Assembly: GCA_965198095.1 (NCBI GenBank)
Contig: OZ240239.1
Coordinates: 1-64,000, forward strand
Length of the DNA: 64,000 bases
DNA from: CBDFJH01 sp965198095
GTDB lineage: Bacteria > Latescibacterota > UBA2968 > GCA-2709665
Reading direction: 5' to 3'
Part shown: positions 36,246 to 45,127 of the stretch, in pieces
Position numbering within the stretch: position 1 is the first letter of the stretch
Layout: every line of letters begins with the position of its first letter
Translations under genes and position numbers: made by a program
The notes under the pieces: generated by a model
What the model saw: only the letters and a program-made list of their open reading frames with translations
Told to the model about the DNA's origin: nothing
Database searches by the model: none

Positions 36246-38228
36246 TCACCACCCGTGCACCCCGTGTCCGTGACCCGAGAACCAGATCAGATCGATCAGG
36301 AAACAGTAAAACACGCCAAGCGTGTACCCGACCAACAGCCCGAGGAAAAGTGGCTTCGAGCGCAGGTAAAGCCTCATCCCCCCAAAGCGCATCACGATCG
36401 ATTTGAACATCCAGGCGAAGAACACCGGCATCAGGATCGACTTGGAGTTGTCCGATGCCGAGATGGCGAAACCGATAGGATGAATGGACCACCAGGTGAA
36501 GCGATATCTCAGAAAGGTCAACAGTCCCATCAATACCGCGCCGATACCGAAGAAAAGCATCCGGTCCAGCTGCGGGGGCTGAGCCGATTTCATCTGTCCC
36601 ACGGGGACTGACATGACCCCCTTGGGATTCCCCCTGTGGAACCGCCGATAGTTGTAGGCACCGTAGGCGTGACCCAGTTTGAGGGTGATCCACACAGAGG
36701 AGGCCAGTCCGGCCAGCGCGCCCGCGCACACCCAGAAGACCAGTCTCCGCCGGTTGCGCCGGATCAGATCGCCCAGCTTCACGGACTGGGCGAGTGCTGG
36801 CGTGAACAGCCCCCGAACATAGTCGATCAGCGAGTAGGAAAGCATGATAGAGGTCAGAGTGGACCCCGACATCACCGCGGTCCCCCGCATGTCCATCGTG
36901 AAGGCCTGCGCCGAGATCGGGGCCTGGGTCGTCACGAGGCCGGCTTCAGACACGACCCGGGCCATTCCGATGTAGATGATCCCCGTGCCCGCCATGAAGA
37001 CGATGGCGGTGATGAAATCCATGCCGGCTCGATGCATCAAGAACAGAAGGTAACTCAGGCTCAGTAACAGCCCTGTCACCGCCATCCGGTAGGAAAGGAT
37101 CTCATCCCTGTCTTCGACCGGATAACGGCCATTCAGTGCCTTCAGGAAGACGGCCTTCAGGTGGTTGCGCGCCACCCAGAGCCGCCATACGACCAGACAG
37201 GCCAGGGCCCCGAAACACTGCCAGGCCTGGATCTCCTGATCGGCCGTGAAGTGGTCGGTCGACTGCTGAGTCTGGAGTCCCAGCCGGGTGAGTATCGTCC
37301 CCTCTATTACGTGTATCATAAAGAAGAACCAGACGCTGAACAGGACTTCCAGGTTGGCGAAATAGGCGAACCCGAGGGTGAAAAAATGGAGGGGCGCGAT
37401 GACGAGCGCAGGAGAATACCGCGTGAACCGGAAGTAAGGTGAGAAGGGCCGGGGAGGCACCAGCGCAAAGTCCGGGACAGCGGGCCAGAACCAGCGGAGC
37501 GACTTCCAGACGAACATGCCGAATGCAAGAGCGGCCGCTATCCAGAAGAGCTTGCCTCGCATAAATCCCGGAAGAAAACGCTCCGAATCCGCATCCTGGG
37601 CCATCTCGAGCGGTACGGCCACGAGCGGGTAGGCCAGTCTTTCGTGTTCGACCCACTGCTTTCGGAGGATCACCATCAGACACGCGATTCCCACCAGAAC
37701 GGCCAGAATGAGGCTGCTCCACCAGGCCAGAGGAACGGTCCACGCCCCCCACGGGATCTGTGCGCCCGGGGGAAGGCCCTCGTGGAACACCCTCAACGCT
37801 TCACGATCCGTGGGGACCATCCACGAGCTCAGATGTGGGTGGTAGAACTCGGACCACTGGTTTTCGGCCGTGGCGAAGTAGTAGGGGGAGGAGATGACAC
37901 CCATGAAAAAGCCGGTCAGGCCCGAACCGGGCACGGCCGACCCGACGATCCCGATGGCCACGACCGTCAGAAGCTCTGACGAAGAGAAGGCGATCCGCTG
38001 ACGGAAGCGCTTGAGCAGCGGGTTGACGGCGCCGACCAGGAGGATGAAGAAGACGAGAAGGGGGAGCTGGAAGTAGTTCAGATTGAGCCGGGTGGATATG
38101 ACCACCGCTTCGGCGTAGGTCACCCAGAGGTTGGTGAGCACCACGACCGAGAGGCCCAAGGCCACGGCCCGGAAGGTGACGCCCCTTTCAGGACGCCGAA
38201 CGGCAAGATCAGTCGGATTGGCGTTCAA
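36246..38228 (-). CDS. DUF6785/DUF6784-type polytopic membrane protein
   Basis: 660 residues with about 14 hydrophobic segments, for example AVALGLSVVVLTNLWVTYA, FQLPLLVFFILLVGAVNPLL and ITAIVFMAGTGIIYIGMA. Conserved-looking motifs: LLTVVAIGIVGSAVPGSG, WVEHERLAYPLVAVPLEMAQ, YFRFTRYSPALVIAPLHFF, HPIGFAISASDN and WMFKSIVMRFGG. This uncharacterised family resembles OPT-type transporters and is frequent beside sulfatases and glycoside hydrolases in uncultured bacteria. Here it precedes Gfo/Idh and isomerase, supporting import of a glycan breakdown product. A paralogue lies at 57.8-59.8 kb. The start is a TTG with no good ribosome site, so it is uncertain. Confidence 0.75.
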   Translation of the reverse strand: MNANPTDLAVRRPERGVTFRAVALGLSVVVLTNLWVTYAEAVVISTRLNLNYFQLPLLVFFILLVGAVNPLLKRFRQRIAFSSSELLTVVAIGIVGSAVPGSGLTGFFMGVISSPYYFATAENQWSEFYHPHLSSWMVPTDREALRVFHEGLPPGAQIPWGAWTVPLAWWSSLILAVLVGIACLMVILRKQWVEHERLAYPLVAVPLEMAQDADSERFLPGFMRGKLFWIAAALAFGMFVWKSLRWFWPAVPDFALVPPRPFSPYFRFTRYSPALVIAPLHFFTLGFAYFANLEVLFSVWFFFMIHVIEGTILTRLGLQTQQSTDHFTADQEIQAWQCFGALACLVVWRLWVARNHLKAVFLKALNGRYPVEDRDEILSYRMAVTGLLLSLSYLLFLMHRAGMDFITAIVFMAGTGIIYIGMARVVSEAGLVTTQAPISAQAFTMDMRGTAVMSGSTLTSIMLSYSLIDYVRGLFTPALAQSVKLGDLIRRNRRRLVFWVCAGALAGLASSVWITLKLGHAYGAYNYRRFHRGNPKGVMSVPVGQMKSAQPPQLDRMLFFGIGAVLMGLLTFLRYRFTWWSIHPIGFAISASDNSKSILMPVFFAWMFKSIVMRFGGMRLYLRSKPLFLGLLVGYTLGVFYCFLIDLIWFSGHGHGVHGW

Positions 38229-38400
38229 AGGTAGCCACTGTGCGGGTACCGGGTACAGGGTGCCGGGGTTCGAAACTCAAATCTCGGATGAATTCCTCGC
38301 GCAGACCGTCCCGCTCCAACATCCCCAATCTGTCGCCCTGTCCTTTTTTCGGTACCCGGTCCCCGTGTTCTGGTTCCCCGGTCCCCGTGTTCTTCAGGGT
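38229..38400 (-). repeat. GGTACC repeat cluster with GCAGACCGT unit
   Basis: Contains a GGTACCGGGTAC unit, a segment with GATGAATTCCTCGCGCAGAC and CAATCTGT similar to 41095-41430, and GGTACCCGGTCCCCGTGTTC units. It fills the 322-bp gap upstream of the DUF6785 gene; the rest of that gap (38400-38550) is AT-rich and featureless. Confidence 0.65.
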
Positions 38401-38550
38401 ATCGTGGCCCCTGAGGGATCGTCTGATCAGATCCTGCGCATCGGAGACATAGCGCCTTCGTAGTTAGGAGGTTAGCATTCCATCACAATATACGCGACTT
38501 ACGATTAAAAAAAAGTTTCAACACACAGCGCAATTACTCAAACGGAAAAC

Positions 38551-39399
38551 CTAATCTTCAAAGTTAAGCGACTTGAGGTATATGCTGCCGTTCGTCTTCA
38601 AGTTTGAATCCTCGCCATCACCAAAATGCAGCAACTCCGCTCCAGATGTCTTGTCGATCTTCCTCTCTTGAAGAGGTTCGTCGATTATTGTGTGTTCTCC
38701 CGCACGCAAACTCAATTTTCCTGCGAATCCGACCCCAACCTCGAGGGCGATGTCGTCATTCGACGTCCGTGCCAAGACAGGGCCGGAAGCCATGTCGTTC
38801 AACGAAATGTCTATTCGATCATTGGAAGTTATCGCATTGACGGACTGATGCGCATTGGAAATTTGGATGCGATCGTTCGAGGTTCTGGCGACAATCGAAC
38901 CCGTAACGTTGTCAGTCCGAATCCAATCGTTGGAGGTCTCAGCGATCACAAGTCCGTCATGATTGTAGATTTCAATGTGATCATTGGAAGTCCTCAGTCG
39001 GGCCGCCCCCGATAGATTGCTGATCGATATCCAATCGTTTCGAGTATGAGCTTCGAGTCCGGAAACATCTGGGATCTCTATCTCAAAACTGACACCTTCA
39101 TTACCTTTTCTATCCGGCCAATCTGCGTTCACTGCCAGAGTATCGCCCTCGACGTGTCGTGCGAGCAATCTGGCAGAATTCAGACGCTCGTCCGTGATCG
39201 CTTTGAAGATTGCTGTGATACGGACATCGTTTCCATCTCCTTTTTTGATGGAAATATAGCCGTTTTTCGCTTCAACTCGAAGGAACGACTTCGGAACGTG
39301 CGGAATGGTTACCACCCGTTTATCAACCGCAGTCGCTTTAATGCACGCACACGCGATTCTAAGACACACTTGGCGAATGATCCAATGGAGCTTTGTCAT
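38551..39399 (-). CDS. DUF4097-like beta-solenoid protein with 18-residue TSND repeats
   Basis: 282 residues; AAGGAG lies 8 bases before the ATG. From residue 119 the protein repeats T-R/S-N-D-x-I at 119, 137, 155, 173 and 191, exactly 18 residues apart, and again at 212. Each repeat would form one coil of a right-handed beta-solenoid with stacked Asn/Asp. The layout matches DUF4097/DUF4098 'putative adhesin' proteins, often next to two-component or anti-sigma genes. A hydrophobic N-terminal stretch (WIIRQVCLRIACACI) may be a weak membrane or export signal. The gene is visibly more AT-rich than the surroundings and sits beside IS and histidine-kinase remnants, suggesting transfer. Confidence 0.65.
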   Translation of the reverse strand: MTKLHWIIRQVCLRIACACIKATAVDKRVVTIPHVPKSFLRVEAKNGYISIKKGDGNDVRITAIFKAITDERLNSARLLARHVEGDTLAVNADWPDRKGNEGVSFEIEIPDVSGLEAHTRNDWISISNLSGAARLRTSNDHIEIYNHDGLVIAETSNDWIRTDNVTGSIVARTSNDRIQISNAHQSVNAITSNDRIDISLNDMASGPVLARTSNDDIALEVGVGFAGKLSLRAGEHTIIDEPLQERKIDKTSGAELLHFGDGEDSNLKTNGSIYLKSLNFED

Positions 39400-39409
39400 C
39401 CCAATCTCC

Positions 39410-39700
39410 TTATCTGGTCAACTTTTGGGGTATACAGAATTGACTACCAATGCTTTCCCTTTTGGGGGACGGATGCCGACAAAGCACGGGAACCTTTTTC
39501 CCGGAAGATGATCGGATGGGCGCTCGCGGCCTCGTTGAGTGCGGAGGTAGCGGTCGAGGCATTCCAAAGGGCCTGTGCGACTCGAAGTCCCCCGATCGGA
39601 CTGATCTTCCACTCCGATTGTGGATCTTCAGTATACGGGCGAAGCCTTTCACAAGGCGATCACAGTAAACGGCATCCTGTGCCTAACCCCCTGTCCACCT
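39410..39700 (+). mobile_element. IS3-family OrfB (integrase core) remnant
   Basis: Spread over three frames: PTKHGNLF, then SRKMIGWALAASLSAEVAVE and AFQRACATRSPPIGLIFHSD, then LQYTGEAFHKAITVNGILC. Together they match the middle of IS3 OrfB (D-I-T-Y-x-P-T, the F-S-R-K-x-I-G-W segment, and the H-S-D-x-G-S motif). Several frameshifts and missing ends make it dead. It is fused to the 5' side of the histidine kinase fragment. Confidence 0.6.
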
Positions 39701-40540
39701 TTTCGGGGTAATATCAAAAGAGCGCTCGTGAAAGTCGTGGACAACGGTCGCCTGTTGCAACTCGCCGTCTTCGCGACGGAGCTTTACATAAGGGATAAGT
39801 CGTTTACCCTTGTTACGATCCAGGATATTCAGACGGAACTGGAAGAGAAGGAAATGGAGGCCTGGCAAGACTTGATACGTGTGCTGACACACGAGATCAT
39901 GAACTCCGTGACCCCCATATCCTCTCTGGCCTCGACCATCAGGGGTCTGATCCAGCCGGCGGAATCAAGCGAGCATCGCATAGACAGCGAGACGATCCAC
40001 GATGTGTACAGCGGGATTCAGACGATCGAAAAACGCAGCCAGGGTCTGCTCCACTTTGTGGAGGCCTATCGAAAGCTCACTCGAATTCCGAAGCCTGACT
40101 TTCAGGTTTTTCTGATCACTGAGCTGTTCGGGCGGGTAGAGCAGTTGGTCGGCAGCCAGATTGGCGGGAAGGCGATAGACTTTCGGGCCGAGGCAAGTCC
40201 GGTTTCCCTGGAACTGACCGCCGATCCGGATCTCGTAGAACAGGTTCTGCTGAACCTCCTCCGAAACGCCGTCGAAGCGGTAGAGCGGAGTGAGGAACCG
40301 AGGATTCAGGTCTCAGCGAAGATGGATGGGAGGGGACGGCCGACGATTCAGGTCAAAGACAACGGCCCGGGGATCGAAGAGGAGGTCCAGCAGCGCATCT
40401 TCATCCCCTTCTTTACGACGAAGCAGGAGGGGTCGGGAATCGGCCTCAGCCTCTGCCGGGAGATTATGAGATCACACGGAGGAACGATCAATGTTGACTC
40501 CACACCTGGACAGGGAGCTGAGTTCAGCCTCCGGTTCTAA
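39620..40540 (+). CDS. Sensor histidine kinase, 5'-truncated and fused to IS3 sequence
   Basis: The open frame starts in IS3-derived residues (~1-27). From about residue 32 it reads IKRALVKVVDNGRLLQLAVF and LVTIQDIQTELEEKEMEAW, the end of a PAS-like sensor. Then comes the H-box LIRVLTHEIMNSVTPISSLA with the phospho-accepting His. The HATPase domain follows with the N-box LLNLLRNAVEAVERSEE, the G1 box VKDNGPGIEEEV, the F-box FIPFFTTKQEGSGIGLSLC and a GTINVDSTPGQGAEFSLRF end. Dimerisation and ATPase parts are complete but sensor and membrane parts are lost, and no response regulator is adjacent. It is probably non-functional as a sensor. Confidence 0.75.
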   Translation: MDLQYTGEAFHKAITVNGILCLTPCPPFRGNIKRALVKVVDNGRLLQLAVFATELYIRDKSFTLVTIQDIQTELEEKEMEAWQDLIRVLTHEIMNSVTPISSLASTIRGLIQPAESSEHRIDSETIHDVYSGIQTIEKRSQGLLHFVEAYRKLTRIPKPDFQVFLITELFGRVEQLVGSQIGGKAIDFRAEASPVSLELTADPDLVEQVLLNLLRNAVEAVERSEEPRIQVSAKMDGRGRPTIQVKDNGPGIEEEVQQRIFIPFFTTKQEGSGIGLSLCREIMRSHGGTINVDSTPGQGAEFSLRF

Positions 40541-41010
40541 GCGACAGTTAGGCTGAATAATTCATAAATTTGCTGAGAATTTATATAACTATATGTATAA
40601 CAATCAGTTATCCAATTTTATCCAAAAAACTTTGTTTTGGTACAATAACTGAAAAGCCCAGGATTTACGCAGATTTTTCAGATCTCGTGAGGTATTCGGG
40701 CCAGATGTCATGGCGGCCGTGGCGTTGCGGCTCCCTGGCTGCTTCCGCGTTTCTCCTCCCCAGGCTTAGGGGGGTCCTCTGTGGGACGGGGTCGGGTGCG
40801 GGGGCGGATGTGGGGGCGGGTCCCGCAGTGGGCATCAGGCGGGGGGAGGAGTTCATTCTCTTCTCGGCGTCAGTATTTTCCAGTGAGGGTAAGTCGCCAC
40901 GGCCCGAGCCTCCCCGGCGTTTGAGGGGCCTGCCTGCGCCGCGTTGGGCGCGGCAGGCAGGCGCCCTTCTTTTGTCACCTTTTCTTGGGCGGCAAGAAAA
41001 GGTGAGCATG
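40541..41010. repeat. Non-coding compound element with two strong hairpins
   Basis: No convincing gene. It contains an AT-rich stretch (40560-40640), a G-rich stretch, then arms GCCTGCCTGC (40928-40937) and GCAGGCAGGC (40953-40962) around a 15-base loop. Next is a 13-bp perfect hairpin, TCACCTTTTCTTG (40975-40987) and CAAGAAAAGGTGA (40993-41005), loop GGCGG. The first hairpin shares its arms with the short palindrome at 15.8 and 31.3 kb. Confidence 0.55.
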
Positions 41011-41094
41011 AGTGACTTTCCTAACCAAGTGATGCCTGACACGACTGCATGCTTGGCCATGAAAACCACTCCCGGATCGACGTGAGTTCAACGG

Positions 41095-41434
41095 AGGCCC
41101 CCGCAGACCGTCTCAAACCCAATCTGTTGCCCTGCCCTTTTTGCGGTACCCGGTCCCCGTGGCTTGCTTTCCCGGTACCCGTGTTCCGGGTTGACGGTGT
41201 CCATAGGTCTCTTGCCTGATATTCCCATAGCCCGCCCTGATGAGGACGTTCGGTGTTGTAGTACTTCAACCATGCGTCCAGGTCCTTCTGAAATACCGCC
41301 ACGGACGTCAATCGCGGATGGATTCCTCGCGCAGACCGTCTCAAACCCAATCTGTTGCCCTGTCCTTTTCGCGGTACCCGGTCCCCGTGTCTTGCTTTCC
41401 CGTCTTTTTGTTTCCCGGTACCCGTGTTTTTCTA
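41095..41434 (-). repeat. GGTACC repeat cluster with duplicated GCAGACCGT units
   Basis: Two copies of a unit holding GCAGACCGTCTCAAACCCAA and TCTGTTGCCCTG, each leading into GGTACCCGGTCCCCGTG and GGTACCCGTGTT units (41102-41190 and 41330-41430). The second ends directly at the GH28-like stop codon (41435). A transposase fragment lies between the copies. Confidence 0.7.
41210..41315 (-). mobile_element. Integrase-core transposase C-terminal remnant (IS481/IS3 type)
   Basis: On the minus strand the frame reads TSVAVFQKDLDAWLKYYNTE and RPHQGGLWEYQARDLW, the typical C-terminal end of rve-type transposases. It is flanked on both sides by repeat units and has no start. Confidence 0.55.
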
Positions 41435-43945
41435 TCAGGCCCGAGTAACGCTGAAATCTTCCAAAATCACCTTCGATATCCCCGACCCATAGGCCAACCC
41501 GAAAACACCCACGTCCTGCGTGTCCGCCGTGTTCTTCAGGACGAAGTGGCCCCTGAGCAGTCTGCGCTTTCCCCCCTTTCTCACCTGGTTCTCCTCCCAG
41601 TGCTCGCCATCCTCACTGATGGAGGCCCGGATGTCGTTGCCGCGCCTTTCCAGCTTCAACCAGACAGGGGTCTCCGCCGCTTGTCCGCCCCCCCCGTCGT
41701 CCAGCTTTCCATCCCCGTCCCCGTCGACGCCAGCCAGCATAAACCCACTGTACTTGATCACGCGATGATACTTGGCGTGACCGGCAGACAGATCGTCCCT
41801 CATGGCGTTCCGCGCAATCAAGCCCGCGCTCGCATATTCCCCCGTATGGCTGTCCTGGTGGACCAGACGGCAGACCGCCGTGTAATCGCCCGCGATCCGC
41901 GGGAGGTAGACGACCGCGTGCTGTTCGAACGTCCCACGCTCTCCGCCCGCGTGAATCTCGATCCGGCCGTCGTGGTGGTAAAAGAACCGCCCGTCCGTGT
42001 TTGCATACGTGTAATATTCCAGAAGAGGATAGTCCGCGACCCTCAGAGGCAAGATGGAGGAAACCCCTTTGAAATCGTCGAACGTCACGAACGAAGATTC
42101 GCCCGGTTCGAGCGAGACCTCCTTCGTCATGGCATGCCCCGCCGCGTCGAGCGTCACCTCGGCTCGGCCCTCGTGTCCCCCCACGTTTTGGACCGGGACC
42201 TTCACCCACGCCGCTTCGGGCTTCCCCTCCTCCAGCCGCAGCTCGAGAGGCCCCGGATGTGCGAGCTCACACGGGGCCTCTCGAACGGTCAGGGTCTTCC
42301 TCACGCCCCCGACAACCATCCGGTGGCCCCCGGACCGATAGATCGGTTCCGTCTCGAATGCCACGGTCCTGCGCGCTCCAGGTCCGAGGTAGACCCACCG
42401 TCCGCCCAGCGTCCGACCATCTTCCGTCACCTTCAGCAGAAACACGCCGTCCCCTCCTCCATTCTGAAGCTCGGCCTGGATCTCCAGCGCCGTCCCCGGA
42501 TCGACCTCCCGATCCATCGCGACGACAGCGCTCGAAACAGGCTCTGCCAGAGGCCGGACGTGGCCCGAAATCGCCTTCCATCCGGCGAGAAAGGCCTCCC
42601 GCGCATCCTGAAGGTCATTGCCCAGGAACCGGATGTCCGTCAGCCCCCCTTCATCCACGCGAAGGTAGGTGTCGACGTCTTTCGCGGTGCATCCCCGGAT
42701 TTCCGCGCCGGAGGAGTTGCCGGTCGCGATCACGCAGTCACGGACGGCTTCACCCAGTATGTCTACTCTGTCCCAGATGAACCCGTCCGTCCGGTCCAGC
42801 GCAACGACCCTGTCCAGCGGCGCCCGAAGGTCGAACGTGACGTCCCGAACCGTCAGATTTTTCGTGAAGGCGCAGGACAGCCACTCAGACAGGCTGCGCT
42901 CGGTATGAACAAAGCGGGAGTTCTTGATCGCGACGTTGCTGATCGAGACCTGCTCGGTCCCCCGAATCTTCGAACTGCTCCTCATTCCGGAAACCAGGAG
43001 ATTGTCGAAGACGAGATCTGAGACGGCCGCTTCGTCCACCGACATCGCCGTGATATCGAAGACGTCGTGCGCGTCCCGCACGGTGACGTTCGAAAACATC
43101 ACGTTCTCGATGATCCGCTCCTTCGTCTCCTCCAGCTTGGGGCGCATGAGCTGGATCGTAAACATGCTCCTTACATTCTCGAAGATACAGTTCGACACCA
43201 GGATGTTTCGGAAGACCCCGGGCGTGGCCGTCCCGATCTTGATCGCCGGGTGCGTCGTGTTACGGATCACCGTGTTGGCGATGATCACGTCCTCCGTCAC
43301 ACTGTTGTACTTGTGTCGCCTGGGATCCGCCGGACGCCCTTCGTTCTTGATGCAGAGCGGATCGTCGTGGGTCGTGTCGATCACGCAGCCGTCGTAAAGC
43401 ACGCGCCTGCAACCCACGATGTTGATCCCGTCACATTCGCAATCCAGCGCGTTCACCCTCAGGATCCGGACATCGTCGCATCCAACGAAGGTGGTGCACC
43501 ATCCCGGAGCGCGGATGATCGTCACGTCTCGAACCGTCACGTTCCGGCAGTCCTCGAACAGGATCGTCATCGGGCCTCGATTGCCGTCTTCACGAACCGC
43601 TTCGTTTCCGTCGATCACGCCCGGGCCGCATATCGCCACATCCTCAAGGTCGATGCCTCTGATGAAGTAACCCGCGCAGCCGGCCACCCTGCAGAACTCC
43701 CTGTCCGTGAAAGGCGCATAGTCCGTAAGGGTCTTGCTCCCGAGCAGCACGGCCCCCGGACCCACCTCGAACGTCATTCGACTCTTCAAATAGAAGGTCG
43801 AGCACAGATAGGTACCGGTCGGAAGGAGGACCGTCCCGCCGCCAGCCGCGGCGCACGCATCGATCGTCCTCTGGATCGCCTCCGTATCCAGCGTGACACC
43901 GTCACCCTTCGCCCCGAAGTCTTTTACATTATATTGGCTCGACAT
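41435..43945 (-). CDS. GH28-like right-handed beta-helix protein with C-terminal concanavalin-like domain
   Basis: 836 residues; AAGGAG lies 7 bases before the ATG. The N-terminus NVKDFGAKGDGVTLDTEAIQ and GGTVLLPTGTYLCSTFYLKS is the pectate-lyase-3/polygalacturonase opening. Then comes CDGINIVGCRRVLYDGCVID (from ~171) and THDDPLCIKNEGRP (from ~192), equivalent to the GH28 N-T-D-G and D-D-C-x-A-x-K segments. Here the latter is D-D-P-L-C-I-K, so hydrolase activity is plausible but unproven. Beta-helix coils run to ~450. Residues ~640-836 (GRIEIHAGGERGTFEQHAVV, EYASAGLIARNAM, KVILEDFSV) resemble a DUF1349/LamG-like sandwich. No signal peptide. A partial paralogue is at 61.6-64 kb. Confidence 0.8.
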   Translation of the reverse strand: MSSQYNVKDFGAKGDGVTLDTEAIQRTIDACAAAGGGTVLLPTGTYLCSTFYLKSRMTFEVGPGAVLLGSKTLTDYAPFTDREFCRVAGCAGYFIRGIDLEDVAICGPGVIDGNEAVREDGNRGPMTILFEDCRNVTVRDVTIIRAPGWCTTFVGCDDVRILRVNALDCECDGINIVGCRRVLYDGCVIDTTHDDPLCIKNEGRPADPRRHKYNSVTEDVIIANTVIRNTTHPAIKIGTATPGVFRNILVSNCIFENVRSMFTIQLMRPKLEETKERIIENVMFSNVTVRDAHDVFDITAMSVDEAAVSDLVFDNLLVSGMRSSSKIRGTEQVSISNVAIKNSRFVHTERSLSEWLSCAFTKNLTVRDVTFDLRAPLDRVVALDRTDGFIWDRVDILGEAVRDCVIATGNSSGAEIRGCTAKDVDTYLRVDEGGLTDIRFLGNDLQDAREAFLAGWKAISGHVRPLAEPVSSAVVAMDREVDPGTALEIQAELQNGGGDGVFLLKVTEDGRTLGGRWVYLGPGARRTVAFETEPIYRSGGHRMVVGGVRKTLTVREAPCELAHPGPLELRLEEGKPEAAWVKVPVQNVGGHEGRAEVTLDAAGHAMTKEVSLEPGESSFVTFDDFKGVSSILPLRVADYPLLEYYTYANTDGRFFYHHDGRIEIHAGGERGTFEQHAVVYLPRIAGDYTAVCRLVHQDSHTGEYASAGLIARNAMRDDLSAGHAKYHRVIKYSGFMLAGVDGDGDGKLDDGGGGQAAETPVWLKLERRGNDIRASISEDGEHWEENQVRKGGKRRLLRGHFVLKNTADTQDVGVFGLAYGSGISKVILEDFSVTRA

Positions 43946-43962
43946 TGTGGCTCCTTACCAAA

Positions 43963-44275
43963 GATTCGTCGCCGTCTGGAGACGGCTCCTACCGGATGTT
44001 GAACGTATTTTCCGGTAGGAGCCAACTCCGTTGGCGAGGCAACGAATGGCGACGTGTATGTATGCCCTCCCAATCGCCAACTCCGTTGGCGAACCTACGG
44101 ATGGCGACGTAGGGTGCGCCAATCCGGTGGCCACTCATAGGGTCCGCAGAGGCGCACACCGCGATCAGATTCGTCGCCGTCTGGAGACGGCTCCTACCGG
44201 ATGTTGAACGTATTTTCCGGTAGGAGCCAACTCCGTTGGCGAACCTACGGATGGCGACGTAGGGTGTATGCCGTC
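43963..44275. repeat. REP-like array with an exact 75-bp duplication
   Basis: Positions 43963-44037 and 44168-44242 are identical over 75 bases. Each contains arms GGCTCCTACCGGA and TCCGGTAGGAGCC (13-bp stem, 14-base loop) and the palindrome GCCAACTCCGTTGGC. A third partial unit (CCAACTCCGTTGGCGAACC) lies at about 44078-44096. The array fills most of the 457-bp gap between the GH28-like and NmrA-like genes. A diverged relative occurs at about 54283-54350. Confidence 0.8.
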
Positions 44276-44402
44276 CCGATGCCAACTCCTGTCCGCGACA
44301 AGAGGATCGCGGCGGCGTGCTCACCGTTTCAATAGGCGACATCGAGAAACGGCGCGAAACTGCCTGTCAGCAATCCCAATCCGCAATTCTACTCACGCAC
44401 GC

Positions 44403-45035
44403 CTACACAGACCGAAGTGCTTCTTCCAGCGGCGTATCCCCTTCCAGCATGCTGAACTGTTTGCCGATCGTGTTTTCCAGATCGAGACACATCACGAGCG
44501 CGGCGGCGAGATTCTCCCGTGAAGTCCGCCCATCTACGAACACGTCGCAGCTGACGGAGACCTTGCCCGATCCCTCGTCTTCCGTCAGCCCGCCGGGACA
44601 GATGATCGTGTCTTCCAGCTCGCTCTCCCGCAAATGGTGGTCGGCGTGCCCCTTCGCCTTGTGGTAATGCGCGATGCGCGATTGACTGTTCACGTCCGCG
44701 TGGATCGTGCTGAGCATGATGAAGCGTCTTGCGCCGTGTACCTGGGCGGTGACCATGGACCGGATGGCACCGATATGATCGACGATCACCGTCTTGTCCT
44801 TTCCGGTGCGTCCGCCCGAGCCGGCCGCGAAGATCACCGCATCGCAGCCTTTGACCGCGTGGTCGATCGGATACTCCAGATCGGCCAGAACCGTCTGAAC
44901 GCCCATGTCGTCGAATTTCGCCCGCTGCTCCGGGTTGCGGATCATCGCCAGCGGCTCGTGGTGGGGGCTCTCCTTCAAACGCCGCACCACGCGAGTCGCC
45001 GTCTTTCCGTTTGCGCCGATCACCAGTACTTTCAT
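44403..45035 (-). CDS. NAD(P)-binding NmrA/SDR-type protein
   Basis: 210 residues from MKVLVIGANGKTATRVVRRL; ATG 45035 has GGGAGGAAGGA upstream, so the longer in-frame start is rejected. The glycine-rich loop GANGKTATRVV is the atypical SDR/NmrA form; VIFAAGSGGRTGKDKT and RFIMLSTIHADV follow the family, and the classical Y-x-x-x-K appears as HYHKAKGHADHHL. Members include YwnB/YhfK-like proteins, with roles as redox sensors or oxidoreductases. It lies downstream of a sulfatase by 92 bp on the same strand. The function is unknown. Confidence 0.78.
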   Translation of the reverse strand: MKVLVIGANGKTATRVVRRLKESPHHEPLAMIRNPEQRAKFDDMGVQTVLADLEYPIDHAVKGCDAVIFAAGSGGRTGKDKTVIVDHIGAIRSMVTAQVHGARRFIMLSTIHADVNSQSRIAHYHKAKGHADHHLRESELEDTIICPGGLTEDEGSGKVSVSCDVFVDGRTSRENLAAALVMCLDLENTIGKQFSMLEGDTPLEEALRSV

Positions 45036-45127
45036 CGTCCTTCCTCCCTGAAGTTGATGATACGACTTCCGACCCTTGGCTATCGGATATTCTGACATCG
45101 CTTGTTGTTTCTTTTCTCTTTACGCGG

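Noticed and set aside
40570..41085. 171-codon plus-strand ORF
   Set aside because: It begins in AT-rich intergenic DNA and crosses two hairpins and repeat units. The translation looks like repeat-derived noise.
43963..44275. Possible CRISPR array
   Set aside because: Only two full copies of a 75-bp unit with long hairpin arms and no regular short spacers; no cas genes nearby.
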